Shown in pieces: positions 34,375-42,943 of a stretch of 64,000 nt of DNA. Under the pieces are notes generated by a model. That model was not told the origin of the DNA and made no database searches. It worked only from the letters and a program-made list of their open reading frames with translations. Origin of the DNA: Shimia sediminis (GTDB taxonomy: Bacteria; Pseudomonadota; Alphaproteobacteria; Rhodobacterales; Rhodobacteraceae); assembly GCF_003990645.1 (NCBI RefSeq), contig NZ_RYZK01000004.1:124001-188000 (forward strand). The letters run 5' to 3'. A program made the translations under genes and the position numbers. Numbering within the stretch: position 1 is the first letter of the stretch; every line of letters starts with the position of its first letter.

Positions 34375-35637
34375 TCAGCCGAACATATCGCTGGTGATGC
34401 CCGCGTACCAACCGACCGACTCTTCGTAGGTCTGTTTGCGCAGCTCGCCGCTTTCACCGGTTTGCGAGATGAAGCCGTCAACCTTGGCGATCTTTTCATC
34501 CGTGGCCTCGTAAGTCGCGCCAACCTTGACGCCATCGTCGGTGTTTATCAGCGACCAGCAGGTGTTGGAGAACTTGGCCGGGAAGACCTTGGACCCTGTC
34601 AGCGCGCCACGTACGGCCATGGCGGCAACCTTGGCCTGAGAGTTGGCCGAGAACCCGGATTTCGGCATGTCACCCTGGTTGGTGGCGTCGCCGAGCACGT
34701 GGATGTTTTCGTCGATGCGCGACTGCATGGTGTGGCCGTTGACCGGCGCCCAGTTGCCCTCGGTGATGCCTGCCATTTCGCAGATCTTGCCCGCCTTCAT
34801 CGCCGGGATCACGTTGCAGGCGTCGACCTTGGTGACCTCGCCATCGATGCTGACGGTCATCTCGTCGGCGTTGACTTCGACCGCGTCGCCGCCAAAGTCC
34901 GAGCCGATCCAGTCGATCATGCCGTCATAGTGGTTGGCCCAGCCTTCCTGGAACAGCGCCATTTTCGAGAACTTGGGCTTGGGGTCGGCGACGATGATCT
35001 TGGCGGTCGGGTTCTTCTGTTTCAGAAGATGCGCCACCATCGACACCCGCTCGTACGGTCCCGGAGGGCAGCGATAGGGGTTAGGCGGCGCGACCATGGC
35101 GAATGTGCCACCCTCGGGCATGGCTTCGATCTGGGCCTTCAAGAGCTCAGTTTGCGAGCCGGCCTTGTAGGCGTGGGGCATCTTGTTCTGGCTGGTGATG
35201 TCCCAGCCGGGCACCGCGCCATCGACAAAATCAATGCCGGGCGACAGGATCAGGCGGTCATAGGCCAGCGTGTCCCCACCGGCGAGCGAAACGGTGTGCG
35301 CGTCGCGGTCGATGCCGATGGCCCAGTCGTGCACCACGTTGATGCCATAGTCCGAGGCCAGTTTGCCGTAGCTGTGCGCAATCGAACCGATATCGCGGAA
35401 GCCGCCGATATAGAGGTTCGAGAAAAAGCAGGTGTAGTAGGTGCGGCTGGGTTCCACCAGGGTGACGTCAATGGCACCCTTGGCGCCCTTGGCGATGTAG
35501 CGCGCGGCTGTGGCACCGCCTGCGCCGCCGCCAACAACGACAACACGGGGCTTGCCCGCGCCGAGAACCATTGGTGCCGACAAGGATGCCGCCACGGCGG
35601 CCCCCGCTCTGATAAATGTACGTCTGTTCAATGTCAT
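34375..35637 (-). CDS. soxF: SoxF, flavocytochrome c sulfide dehydrogenase flavoprotein
   Basis: A 420-residue periplasmic flavoprotein with a twin-arginine signal (LNRRTFIRAGAAVAAS). The FAD-binding motif VVVVGGGAGGATAARYI follows at about residues 31-47. The redox-active cysteines expected in this family are present in YYTCFFSNL and YRCPPGPYERV. SoxF pairs with the diheme SoxE encoded upstream and has sulfide dehydrogenase activity in relatives. It enhances thiosulfate oxidation and is not essential for it. It is the last gene of the sox operon, 36 bases after soxE. Confidence 0.93.
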   Translation of the reverse strand: MTLNRRTFIRAGAAVAASLSAPMVLGAGKPRVVVVGGGAGGATAARYIAKGAKGAIDVTLVEPSRTYYTCFFSNLYIGGFRDIGSIAHSYGKLASDYGINVVHDWAIGIDRDAHTVSLAGGDTLAYDRLILSPGIDFVDGAVPGWDITSQNKMPHAYKAGSQTELLKAQIEAMPEGGTFAMVAPPNPYRCPPGPYERVSMVAHLLKQKNPTAKIIVADPKPKFSKMALFQEGWANHYDGMIDWIGSDFGGDAVEVNADEMTVSIDGEVTKVDACNVIPAMKAGKICEMAGITEGNWAPVNGHTMQSRIDENIHVLGDATNQGDMPKSGFSANSQAKVAAMAVRGALTGSKVFPAKFSNTCWSLINTDDGVKVGATYEATDEKIAKVDGFISQTGESGELRKQTYEESVGWYAGITSDMFG

Positions 35638-35673
35638 AGATCATTCCTCCCCTGATCTTGAAAGTTCGCGCGG

Positions 35674-36384
35674 TTAATTCAAATCTCCGAAATAGGCGGC
35701 CAGCGCCGCGATTTCGTCGTCAGCCAGTCGCCCGGCCATCATCTGCATCACCGGGTGGTCACGTTTCTTGAGCTTGTAGGCGTGCATGGCGATGACAAAT
35801 TCGTCCTGAGGCCAGCCGACAATGCCCGGGATGCCGTCAAAGTCGCCGCTGGACTGATGGCAGGTGGTGCATTCGGTCGCGAGGTATTCGCCGTACTCCG
35901 GGTCGCCCACGATGGCGAGGATTTCGGGCGAGAGTTCGACCTCGACCTTGATGGCGGTCGGGGCGGCCTCGGGGATATTCTGGGGGTTGTCCGAGTAAAT
36001 CCGCATGAAAGCCAAGAGGTCATGGCGGTCTTTTTCCTTGGCAAGCCCGTGAAAGCTCATCTTGGTGCCGGGCACGGTTTTGCGCGGGTCTTCGATAAAG
36101 CGGCTGAGGCCATCGATATCCCAGACCAGCCCCGCTTCGCGCGCGGCATACATGCCTTTGGAGTACTTGAAGTCATCGAATGTCGCCGCGGGGCGGAAGA
36201 AGATGCCGTTCAGATGCGGACCAACCTTGTGCTTGGCGCCCTCGCCCAGCTGATGGCAGGATTTGCATTTCTTGAACATCTTCTGACCACGCTCGGGATC
36301 CCCGATGGCCGTGGCGGTTTCTTCGGCAAAGGCGGCCCCCGTCAGGACCGCCCAGAGTATCATGATCGCAACAGCAATCCGCAT
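35674..36384 (-). CDS. soxE: SoxE, diheme c-type cytochrome
   Basis: A 236-residue periplasmic cytochrome with a signal peptide (to about residue 20). Two haem sites are present, CKSCH (Cys40, Cys43, His44) and CTTCH (Cys172, Cys175, His176). The first domain is strikingly like the C-terminal haem domain of SoxD encoded just upstream (MFKKCKSCHQLGEGAKHKVG against VFKKCKACHQVGDGAKSKTG). It is the electron acceptor of SoxF. Only 3 bases separate it from soxD, so the two are co-translated. Confidence 0.92.
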   Translation of the reverse strand: MRIAVAIMILWAVLTGAAFAEETATAIGDPERGQKMFKKCKSCHQLGEGAKHKVGPHLNGIFFRPAATFDDFKYSKGMYAAREAGLVWDIDGLSRFIEDPRKTVPGTKMSFHGLAKEKDRHDLLAFMRIYSDNPQNIPEAAPTAIKVEVELSPEILAIVGDPEYGEYLATECTTCHQSSGDFDGIPGIVGWPQDEFVIAMHAYKLKKRDHPVMQMMAGRLADDEIAALAAYFGDLN

Positions 36385-36387
36385 CTA

Positions 36388-37446
36388 TCAATCCTGAAAG
36401 CTTTTCAGATAGGCGGTGACGGCGATGATGTCGTCCTCTTTTTTCAGGCCCGCAAAGGACATCTTGGTGCCCTTGAGATATTTTTTGGGCTTGGCAAGAA
36501 AGGCGGCGAGTTCATCTTCGGTCCATGTCGCGCCGGATTCAGCCAGTGATAACATGGGCTTGGAGTATTTGAACCCGTCCACTGCGCCAACCGAGGCGCC
36601 AACAATGCCGTTCAGAGCCGGGCCGGTTTTCGATTTGGCGCCGTCTCCGACCTGGTGGCAGGCCTTGCACTTTTTGAAGACCTTTTCGCCCTGCTTCATC
36701 AGCTCGGGGTCAATGGCAGCCTGCTCCACCGGGGCCGCTGCGTCGGCGGTCTCGGTGGGAGCAGGTGCGGCAGCAGCCTCCTCGGCGGGGGCGGCGGCTT
36801 CTTCAGAACCGCCCTCATCCGGGGTCACGTCCAAAACTGCTGCACGCATGGTGATCTCGACGCTGTCCTTGCAGTTGGTCATGCAGGGCTCGGCTTTCCA
36901 GAAATGCGCCTCGGCGGTGTCGCGGTCATCAATGATGAAACCGCCCGCATTGGGCATCTCAACGTCGAGAAAATTCTCGTTCGAGAGGACAAATTCATCG
37001 TCCACGAGGTCGTTGGAATAGAGAATGTAGGCAACGATGGCATAGACGTCATCGGTCGACATGGTCTGCGCTGCGCCGAACGGCATGGAGCGGTTGACGT
37101 AGTCCCATGTGGTCGAGAGATACGGCCAGTAGGAGCCGACGGTTTTCAGCGGATCCTCGTGGTCGAGCGTGTCCGCGCCCCCTGCGAGTTTTGGCCAGTT
37201 GTCGACACCTTCGGCAAAGTCACCGTGGCAGCTGGCGCAGTGTTCGGCAAAGACCTCTTCGCCGGTGAACACATCGCCCGAGCCGACCGGCAGGCCGGTG
37301 CCATCAGGGGCCACGTCAAGGTCCCATGCGGCAATCTCATCCGGCGTGGCGGCGCGGCCAAGGCCAAGTTTCTCGGCCATGGCCGGGGCTGCGATCAGGG
37401 TCGAGGCCAGCGTGGTGCCTGCGATAAGTTTAAGAAACTTCGACAT
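36388..37446 (-). CDS. soxD: SoxD, diheme cytochrome c subunit of sulfur dehydrogenase
   Basis: A 352-residue periplasmic cytochrome with a signal peptide ending at PAMA (about residue 24). The first haem site is CASCH (Cys70-His74) and the second CKACH (about residues 260-264). An Ala/Pro/Glu-rich linker (about 212-240) joins the domains. SoxD accepts electrons from SoxC in the (SoxCD)2 complex, which removes six electrons from SoxY-bound sulfane. The ATG at 37446 overlaps the end of soxC by 17 bases; the longer upstream frame is antisense noise within soxC. Confidence 0.93.
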   Translation of the reverse strand: MSKFLKLIAGTTLASTLIAAPAMAEKLGLGRAATPDEIAAWDLDVAPDGTGLPVGSGDVFTGEEVFAEHCASCHGDFAEGVDNWPKLAGGADTLDHEDPLKTVGSYWPYLSTTWDYVNRSMPFGAAQTMSTDDVYAIVAYILYSNDLVDDEFVLSNENFLDVEMPNAGGFIIDDRDTAEAHFWKAEPCMTNCKDSVEITMRAAVLDVTPDEGGSEEAAAPAEEAAAAPAPTETADAAAPVEQAAIDPELMKQGEKVFKKCKACHQVGDGAKSKTGPALNGIVGASVGAVDGFKYSKPMLSLAESGATWTEDELAAFLAKPKKYLKGTKMSFAGLKKEDDIIAVTAYLKSFQD

Positions 37447-38707
37447 TTTCTGCCTCCCCGTCTGCTTTGACCCACCAGGTCTGGATGCAGTTGTTGTGAT
37501 AGATCGAGTTGAGACCGCGCACCTCGCGCAGTTCAGCCTTGGAGGGCTGCACGTAGCCGGTGGAGTCCTTGGCGCGCGACTGCAGGAACATCTCTTCGCC
37601 CTGCCAATCAATGTCGAGGTAGAAGCGCGACAGAGCCTTGTCGGTGCCGGGCGCGCCAAGGCGGGCCTCTTGCCAGTTCTTGCCACCGTCGAGCGACACG
37701 TCAACGCCGGTGATGGCGCCGCGACCGGACCATGCCAGGCCGGTGATGACCAGCGGGCCCTTGCCGTGCTTGATCGGCGACTGCGGGCTGGGCGAGGTGA
37801 CAACCGATTTGGCGTCCATGACCCAGGTCCACTTGCGGCTGGTGCCGTTTTCGAGCGTGTCGGTGTATTTCGAGGTTTCCTCGCGGCTTTCAATGGCCTG
37901 AGTGGTCACCTCAATACGACGCAGCCACTTGATCCACATGTTGCCTTCCCAACCGGGGACGACGAGGCGCACTGGATACCCGTGCTCTTTACGCAAAGCC
38001 TCACCATTGGCTTTGAACGCGACGAGCACATCGTCCAAGGCCTTTTCCATCGGGATCGAGCGACCGTTCGACGAGGCGTCCGCCCCTTCGACATAGACCC
38101 ATTTGTCCTTGAGGTCGCCCGCCGCATCCAGACCAGCCTCTTCCAACAGCGCGCGCAGCGGAATGCCGGAATATTCCATGTTGTGGATCATGCCGTGGGT
38201 GAATTGCGCACCGTTCAGCTGTGCGCCCGCCCATTCCATGCCGGTGTTGGCGGCGCATTCGCAGAAATAGACGTGGTTTTCACGCGGGAAACGCTCGAGG
38301 TCTTCATAAGAGAACACCAGAGGCGTATCCACGAGACCGTTGATCATCAGGCGATAGTCGGCTTTCGACAGTTCGATCGCGCCCGAGTGGTGGCGTTCAA
38401 AGGCACAGCCCTGCGGGGTGATGGTGCCGTCGAGCGCGTGGATCGGGGTAAAGTTGATCGACGAAATCGTGTCGGCGGTCAGCCATTCCACGTTGCGGCG
38501 CACCACGTCCGTCTCGAACTGGATCGGCAGGCCATAGGGCGTTGCGTCCACCCCGTCTCCGGTGCTGCTGGCCCAGTCCTGGACTTGTGTGATCAGCGGA
38601 TCACCCGCCGCGCTGGCCATGCTTGCGCCGGCAACGCTCCCCGTGGCGGCGACCGCCCCTTTCAGGAACGCGCGACGCGAGGGTTTGCCCTTGAAGCTCA
38701 TTGTCAT
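37430..38707 (-). CDS. soxC: SoxC, molybdenum subunit of sulfur dehydrogenase
   Basis: A 425-residue member of the sulfite oxidase family. A twin-arginine signal (SRRAFLKGAVAAT) directs the folded molybdoprotein to the periplasm. The probable molybdenum-ligating cysteine is Cys151 in FCECAANTG, and YPVRLVVPGWEGNMWIKWL is the standard cofactor-domain segment. The C-terminal dimerisation domain follows (GRGAITGVDVSLDGGKNW). The start at 38707 is favoured by a GAGGAGG ribosome site. A 24-bp perfect-arm operator lies immediately upstream, so soxCDEF can be transcribed from its own promoter. Confidence 0.95.
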   Translation of the reverse strand: MTMSFKGKPSRRAFLKGAVAATGSVAGASMASAAGDPLITQVQDWASSTGDGVDATPYGLPIQFETDVVRRNVEWLTADTISSINFTPIHALDGTITPQGCAFERHHSGAIELSKADYRLMINGLVDTPLVFSYEDLERFPRENHVYFCECAANTGMEWAGAQLNGAQFTHGMIHNMEYSGIPLRALLEEAGLDAAGDLKDKWVYVEGADASSNGRSIPMEKALDDVLVAFKANGEALRKEHGYPVRLVVPGWEGNMWIKWLRRIEVTTQAIESREETSKYTDTLENGTSRKWTWVMDAKSVVTSPSPQSPIKHGKGPLVITGLAWSGRGAITGVDVSLDGGKNWQEARLGAPGTDKALSRFYLDIDWQGEEMFLQSRAKDSTGYVQPSKAELREVRGLNSIYHNNCIQTWWVKADGEAENVEVS

Positions 38708-38732
38708 CTGGCTATGCCTCCTCAATACATAA

Positions 38733-38756
38733 TCAAATTCGTTTTAGTGAATTTGA
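38733..38756. promoter_or_regulatory. SoxR-type operator upstream of soxC
   Basis: Arms TCAAATTC (38733-38740) and GAATTTGA (38749-38756) are exact inverses around eight bases, containing ATTC-N8-GAAT. The centre is 37 bases before the soxC start. The spacing and half-sites are those reported for persulfide-sensing ArsR repressors of the SqrR/BigR group. The likely ligand here is the SoxR encoded at 45041. Confidence 0.8.
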
Positions 38757-38797
38757 TTGAATGGAATAACAGGTCAAAGGGTCGCGGGGACGTCTTT

Positions 38798-40495
38798 TCA
38801 GACGCCCGAGACCTTTACGTTTTCATGCGGGGCAACCGAGACGGTGCCCTGTTTGCGGATATGGCTTTCGACGACATCCCAGATCATCGGACCTTCGGTG
38901 CCTTCGTTGACCGAGGCCCAGCCCGCGACCTGATAGGTCTTGGAGGCGTCGATCTGTTCGCCGGTTTTCAACAGGGTCATGTCGCTGATGCGCGACCCTT
39001 GCGGCTTGGAGATGTCGATGCGGTAACCCATGCCACCGATGCGCACCATATCGCCGCCCTGCTGGTAGTAGGGGTCGGTGTTGAACAGGTTGTCGGCCAC
39101 GTCTTCGAGGATGACGTGGATGAATTCCCCTGTCATTTCCGTGCGATAGGCCTGACCGTAAGACATCGAGGTCACGTTCCAGATGTCTTCGCGGGTGATG
39201 TCCTGACCGGGCAGGATCGACGGTCCCCAGCGCACGCCGGGTGACATGGAGATGTCGGCGTCGCGTTCCTGGATCAGGGCCTCGCAGATCAGGTCATCCC
39301 ATGTGCCGTTAAAGTTGCCACGGCGATACAAGAGCGAGTCGGATTTGCCGATCACTTCGGTCAGCTGGTCCAGATAGGGCGCACGCTGTTCGTCGATCAG
39401 CTGGGTGATGACGGGATCGGGGGTGATGACGTCCGAGAAGATCGGGATCAGCTTGTGGCGGAAGCCCATCATCCTGCCATCACGGATGTCGAGATCGACG
39501 CGGCTGACGAACTTGCCGTTCGAGCCAGAGGCAACAACAATGGTTTCTCCGACCAGAACCGGTTCGGGCAGTGCGTCGTGGGTGTGACCCGAGAGGATCA
39601 CGTCGATGCCGGTGACGCGGCCTGCCATCTTTTTGTCGACGTCAAAGCCATTGTGCGACAGGACAACAACGCATTCCGCGCCCATGCCGCGCACCTCATC
39701 GACCATGGCCTGCATGTTCTCTTCGCGGATACCGAACGAGTATTCAGGGAACATCCAGCGCGGGTTGGCGATGGGCATATACGGGAACGCCTGACCGATG
39801 ACGGCGATGTTGACGCCGCCACGCTCGAAGAACTTGTAGGGTTTGAACAGCTCGGCGGGTTCGTCCCATTCGGCGTCAAAGATGTTCTGGCCGAGGGCGG
39901 CAAAGGGCAGGCCCTCGACGATTTCGTTGACGCGATCCGAGCCCAGAGTGAACTCCCAGTGGAAGGTCATGGCATCGGGTTTCAGCGCGTTCATGACGTT
40001 CACGACGTCCTGACCCTGGGTCTGGTGGCAGGTGTAGGAGCCATGCCATGTGTCGCCGCCGTCCAGCAGCAGCGCGTCGGGGCGGTCGGCGCGGATGGCG
40101 TTGATCACGGTCGAGACGCGATCCATGCCGCCGACGCGGCCATAGGTCTGCGCGAGCGACGTAAAGTCATTGTAGGTCAGCGCATAGGCCGAGGGCGAGC
40201 CATCGGCGATGCCGTAGAGCTTGCGGAAATCGGCGCCGGTGATGTGGGGCACCTGGCCAAAGGCATCCCCGACCCCAAGGTTGATCTCGGGTTCGCGGAA
40301 GAAGATCGGTTTCAGCTGGGCGTGAATGTCGGTGATGTGGATCAGCGAGACATTGCCGTAGGTGTCGAATTGCAGCAGGTCATCCTGGGTCAGCGACTGT
40401 TGGGCAGCAAGACGCGCCCAGTTGCCGAAGCCGGAGGCCCCAACCATGGCAGATGCCGCCATGGAGACCTGGAGGAAATCGCGACGAGAGATCAT
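38798..40495 (-). CDS. soxB: SoxB, dimanganese thiosulfohydrolase
   Basis: A 565-residue periplasmic enzyme that hydrolyses the terminal sulfonate from SoxY-bound thiosulfate to release sulfate. It has a twin-arginine signal (SRRDFLQVSMAASA), the metal motif HITDIHAQLKP (about residues 52-62), LLDGGDTWHGSYTCHQTQGQ with further ligands and the catalytic region, and GHTHD. These match the 5'-nucleotidase-like fold of SoxB. It has its own operator 32 bases upstream, after the soxA terminator. Confidence 0.97.
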   Translation of the reverse strand: MISRRDFLQVSMAASAMVGASGFGNWARLAAQQSLTQDDLLQFDTYGNVSLIHITDIHAQLKPIFFREPEINLGVGDAFGQVPHITGADFRKLYGIADGSPSAYALTYNDFTSLAQTYGRVGGMDRVSTVINAIRADRPDALLLDGGDTWHGSYTCHQTQGQDVVNVMNALKPDAMTFHWEFTLGSDRVNEIVEGLPFAALGQNIFDAEWDEPAELFKPYKFFERGGVNIAVIGQAFPYMPIANPRWMFPEYSFGIREENMQAMVDEVRGMGAECVVVLSHNGFDVDKKMAGRVTGIDVILSGHTHDALPEPVLVGETIVVASGSNGKFVSRVDLDIRDGRMMGFRHKLIPIFSDVITPDPVITQLIDEQRAPYLDQLTEVIGKSDSLLYRRGNFNGTWDDLICEALIQERDADISMSPGVRWGPSILPGQDITREDIWNVTSMSYGQAYRTEMTGEFIHVILEDVADNLFNTDPYYQQGGDMVRIGGMGYRIDISKPQGSRISDMTLLKTGEQIDASKTYQVAGWASVNEGTEGPMIWDVVESHIRKQGTVSVAPHENVKVSGV

Positions 40496-40524
40496 GGGCG
40501 AAGTGCCTTTCTAATCCTGTATTT

Positions 40525-40546
40525 CAAATTCACGTTTATGAATTTG
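40525..40546. promoter_or_regulatory. SoxR-type operator upstream of soxB
   Basis: CAAATTC (40525-40531) and GAATTTG (40540-40546) are exact inverses around eight bases. The core ATTC-N8-GAAT is the same as at soxC and soxX. Its centre is about 40 bases before the soxB start, a position suited to repression. Confidence 0.8.
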
Positions 40547-40556
40547 TCTTGATAGA

Positions 40557-40589
40557 GAAAACCCGCTCCGACATGTCGCCGGAGCGGGT
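40557..40589 (-). terminator. Terminator after soxA
   Basis: ACCCGCTCC (40561-40569) pairs with GGAGCGGGT (40581-40589). On the minus strand the stem is followed by TTTC. It separates the soxXYZA transcript from soxB, which has its own operator. Confidence 0.7.
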
Positions 40590-40596
40590 GGTGTGT

Positions 40597-41451
40597 TTAG
40601 TTGCGCACCGAGGGGGCTTCGACCGAGAGGCCGTTGCCGCGGGATGCGACGTAAAGCTCAAGCGCGATGAACTCGTCTGAACCAGGCTTGTAGGTCTCGG
40701 CGCGGGTGTCGCGCACGCAGCCCTTGAAGCGGCCATGAGCGGTCGTCAGCTTGGCGTTTTTCAGGCGATACACCGGGAAGCCGTTGGTCTGGCCCTGGCT
40801 GAGATGGTCCGAGCGGATGCGGTTGCCATAGTTTTCTTCGTGGCACGACGCACAGCTGAGATCCAGTTGACCAGTGCGGGTATAGTAGAGCTCTTTGCCC
40901 GCTTCCCAGGTGGCTTCGGCCGGACCGTCGATGGCGACGTTCATCGGCATGCCGCGGGATTGCACCGAGATCAGTGCTTCCATGCGGGCCATCTTGGCAC
41001 CGGATTTCTTCCAAGGCTCTGCGCCCATGCCATCGGTGAGGCAGTCATTGATCTGCATCTCCATGGTGTAGACGGTTTCCTTGGCATCGTTCCACTTCGG
41101 ATAGACCGTGCGGACGCCAGCCATGCTTTCTTCGACGTCGCCGTGGCACGAGGCGCAAGATTTGTCCTTGGTGCCCATGACGGTGTTCCAGTCATCCATT
41201 GCCTGTTCGACAAAGATCATACCGGGGTTGTCAAAGTCGTCGGCCTGCATGATCTGGGTCTCGTCCGAGCGGAAGTGCCAGCCCGAAATGATCTCGTCCA
41301 CATCATCAGCCAAATGCGCCGGGGCGGCGGTCTTGGTGACCATTGTAATCTCGCCGTTGACGACCAACTCGTCATCATCCGCGTCAGCCGATGCCATGAA
41401 CGGCGCCGAGATGACCAATGCGGCAATTGCTGTCATTGCCTTGAATTTCAT
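40597..41451 (-). CDS. soxA: SoxA, diheme cytochrome c L-cysteine S-thiosulfotransferase subunit
   Basis: A 284-residue periplasmic protein with a signal peptide (to about residue 22). Two haem motifs, both CASCH, lie at Cys99-His103 and Cys200-His204, so this is the diheme type. Cys245 in FKGCVRDTRAE is the conserved cysteine that ligates haem as a persulfide. With SoxX it couples thiosulfate to SoxY. The ATG at 41451 has a GGGAGGAAA ribosome site. It follows soxZ by 70 bases. Confidence 0.96.
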   Translation of the reverse strand: MKFKAMTAIAALVISAPFMASADADDDELVVNGEITMVTKTAAPAHLADDVDEIISGWHFRSDETQIMQADDFDNPGMIFVEQAMDDWNTVMGTKDKSCASCHGDVEESMAGVRTVYPKWNDAKETVYTMEMQINDCLTDGMGAEPWKKSGAKMARMEALISVQSRGMPMNVAIDGPAEATWEAGKELYYTRTGQLDLSCASCHEENYGNRIRSDHLSQGQTNGFPVYRLKNAKLTTAHGRFKGCVRDTRAETYKPGSDEFIALELYVASRGNGLSVEAPSVRN

Positions 41452-41521
41452 CGCGTTTCCTCCCTGAGTGTCCCCTTGCCCCGCGACAGGGCAAGGTACT
41501 TTTGGTGGGTGCATCGGCCGA

Positions 41522-41851
41522 TCAGCCGATTGCGACTTTCTTGGCTGTGTCATAGACGTCGCCATCATCGTCGTACCAGGTGAATTTGAACTCGCCGGCC
41601 TCGGGCACGGTGGCGTCAAATTCAAAGTAGGGGTTGGTCGAGATGGCAGGCTCCATGGTCACGTCGATCACCGACACACCGTTGAAGTCGCAGGTGAAGC
41701 GGTTGATGATCGAACGCGGAATGACGTTGCCTTCTTTGTCCTTGCGCTGACCGGATTCCATTTTGTGTGAAATCAGGGTCTTGATGGTGATCGCCTCACC
41801 AGCAGCAGCGGTTTTCGGGACCTTGACGCGGGGTTTTACACCAGATGCCAT
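41522..41851 (-). CDS. soxZ: SoxZ, sulfur-carrier partner subunit
   Basis: A 109-residue immunoglobulin-like protein with no signal peptide. It is exported by heterodimerising with Tat-targeted SoxY. Family features are KVPKTAAAGEAITIKTLISH near the N-terminus and NPYFEFDATVPEAGEFKFTW near the C-terminus. An AGGAG ribosome site lies 12 bases before ATG 41851. The 80-base soxY-soxZ gap holds a potential pseudoknot just upstream of the ribosome site. Confidence 0.96.
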   Translation of the reverse strand: MASGVKPRVKVPKTAAAGEAITIKTLISHKMESGQRKDKEGNVIPRSIINRFTCDFNGVSVIDVTMEPAISTNPYFEFDATVPEAGEFKFTWYDDDGDVYDTAKKVAIG

Positions 41852-41872
41852 GTTCGTATTCTCCTAGATCTT

Positions 41873-41924
41873 AGTGGTCGCAATCCCGAACCGCGAAACC
41901 GGTTACCACTTTCGCTGGGATTGC
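41873..41924 (-). ncRNA. Possible pseudoknot in the soxY-soxZ intercistronic RNA
   Basis: In the minus-strand RNA, GCAAUCCC (41924-41917) can pair with GGGAUUGC (41887-41880). Within the enclosed loop AGUGGU (41910-41905) is complementary to ACCACU (41878-41873), which lies outside it. The two helices cross, forming an H-type pseudoknot. A nested hairpin AACCG/CGGUU also fits in the loop. All three helices are exact. The element ends about 11 bases upstream of the soxZ ribosome site. It is a prediction by eye; the two crossing helices could instead be alternatives. Confidence 0.5.
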
Positions 41925-41931
41925 TCCGTAC

Positions 41932-42348
41932 TTAGCCGCCGCAGCCGCCGATGGTGACCTTGATGGTCGAGGACGCCTTGACGAAGGAGCCATCTGCCAT
42001 TTTGGCGATGGCAACAACGTCCTGGGTGCCTGCCAGGCGAATACGGGTCGAGGCCGCTTGCGATGCGGCACCGGGACCAAAGTTGAAGGTCGCCACGCCG
42101 GGTGTCGGGTTGCCGGTTGCCAGAACGATGATCGCGGCGGCGCCGGGTGCGCTGACGCTGATCGGAACGGTGTTGCCGTTCTCGGCAATCTCGGGTGCGG
42201 TCAGCTCGATGCCGCCTTCGCCAACATCAGCGCCACCGGTGAATTCTGCCACGGCGTCATCTGCCGCGGCCTGCACGCGGAAAGGCAGAACGGTCAGAAG
42301 CGCCGCGCCTGCTCCGAGTGCCAGAGTTTCACGTCTCGTGAAGTCCAT
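41932..42348 (-). CDS. soxY: SoxY, covalent sulfur carrier
   Basis: A 138-residue periplasmic protein with a twin-arginine signal (FTRRETLALGAGAALL). It ends in the hallmark GGCGG, whose Cys136 binds thiosulfate and the pathway intermediates. The ATG at 42348 follows an AAGGAGAT ribosome site; the upstream frame extension into soxX is not real. It lies 35 bases after soxX and is part of soxXYZA. Confidence 0.97.
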   Translation of the reverse strand: MDFTRRETLALGAGAALLTVLPFRVQAAADDAVAEFTGGADVGEGGIELTAPEIAENGNTVPISVSAPGAAAIIVLATGNPTPGVATFNFGPGAASQAASTRIRLAGTQDVVAIAKMADGSFVKASSTIKVTIGGCGG

Positions 42349-42383
42349 CTGTATCTCCTTGGGATTTCTTGTCTCGACCCTGA

Positions 42384-42863
42384 TCACTCGTCTTTCAGAG
42401 TCATCAGGAACGCGACCACGTCTTCGATTTGTTGCGCGCTCAAAAGTGGATCCAGCGGGCCGTCAGGTGCCTTGCCGGTATAAGCCTTGCCGGGGCGGGT
42501 GAAGCCATCAACCTTGTAGTAGGCGGGCATCACGGTGCCGTCATAGGTGCGTTTGGCGTCCGACAGGATGCCGCGCAGTTCGGCTTCGTTCCAGCGGTCG
42601 GCCACGCCATCCAGCATGGGACCAACTTCGCCATGGAACGGCGCTTCGCTCAGGGCGGTGACCTCGTGGCAGGCAATGCAGTTGCCAAGCGACTTGGTCG
42701 TCATGATCTTGGCGCCGTTCGCCGCGTCGCCGGCGGCGCCGGACAGTGATGCCTCGACCGCGCCATCTTCGGTGAACGCCACATCCGCAGGAGCAACCAT
42801 GCCCCCGGCAAAGGCTGCGCCAGCCGCGAATGTCGCCACCAGTGTCAGAGTTGTAAGCTTCAT
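42384..42863 (-). CDS. soxX: SoxX, monohaem cytochrome c subunit of SoxAX
   Basis: A 159-residue periplasmic cytochrome with a signal peptide (to about residue 19). The haem site is CIACH (Cys62, Cys65, His66) and a likely methionine ligand is in GTVMPAYY. It carries electrons from SoxA to the respiratory chain. It is the first gene of soxXYZA and has a SoxR-type operator about 90 bases upstream in a 183-base spacer after soxW. Confidence 0.96.
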   Translation of the reverse strand: MKLTTLTLVATFAAGAAFAGGMVAPADVAFTEDGAVEASLSGAAGDAANGAKIMTTKSLGNCIACHEVTALSEAPFHGEVGPMLDGVADRWNEAELRGILSDAKRTYDGTVMPAYYKVDGFTRPGKAYTGKAPDGPLDPLLSAQQIEDVVAFLMTLKDE

Positions 42864-42943
42864 GTTTCCTCCCTCGGGCTACCTGTGTTCGCTGGGTAAG
42901 CTCGGTGTACCGTAGTCGACCGGATATGCTGAACGCAACAACA

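Noticed and set aside
34119-34397. 92-codon plus-strand frame in the clpP/soxF spacer
   Set aside because: It runs through the repeat array and the soxF terminator, and its translation resembles no protein.
37169-39244. 691-codon plus-strand open frame across soxB, soxC and soxD
   Set aside because: It is antisense to three well-supported genes, its protein has no recognisable domain, and such frames arise from strong GC3 bias.
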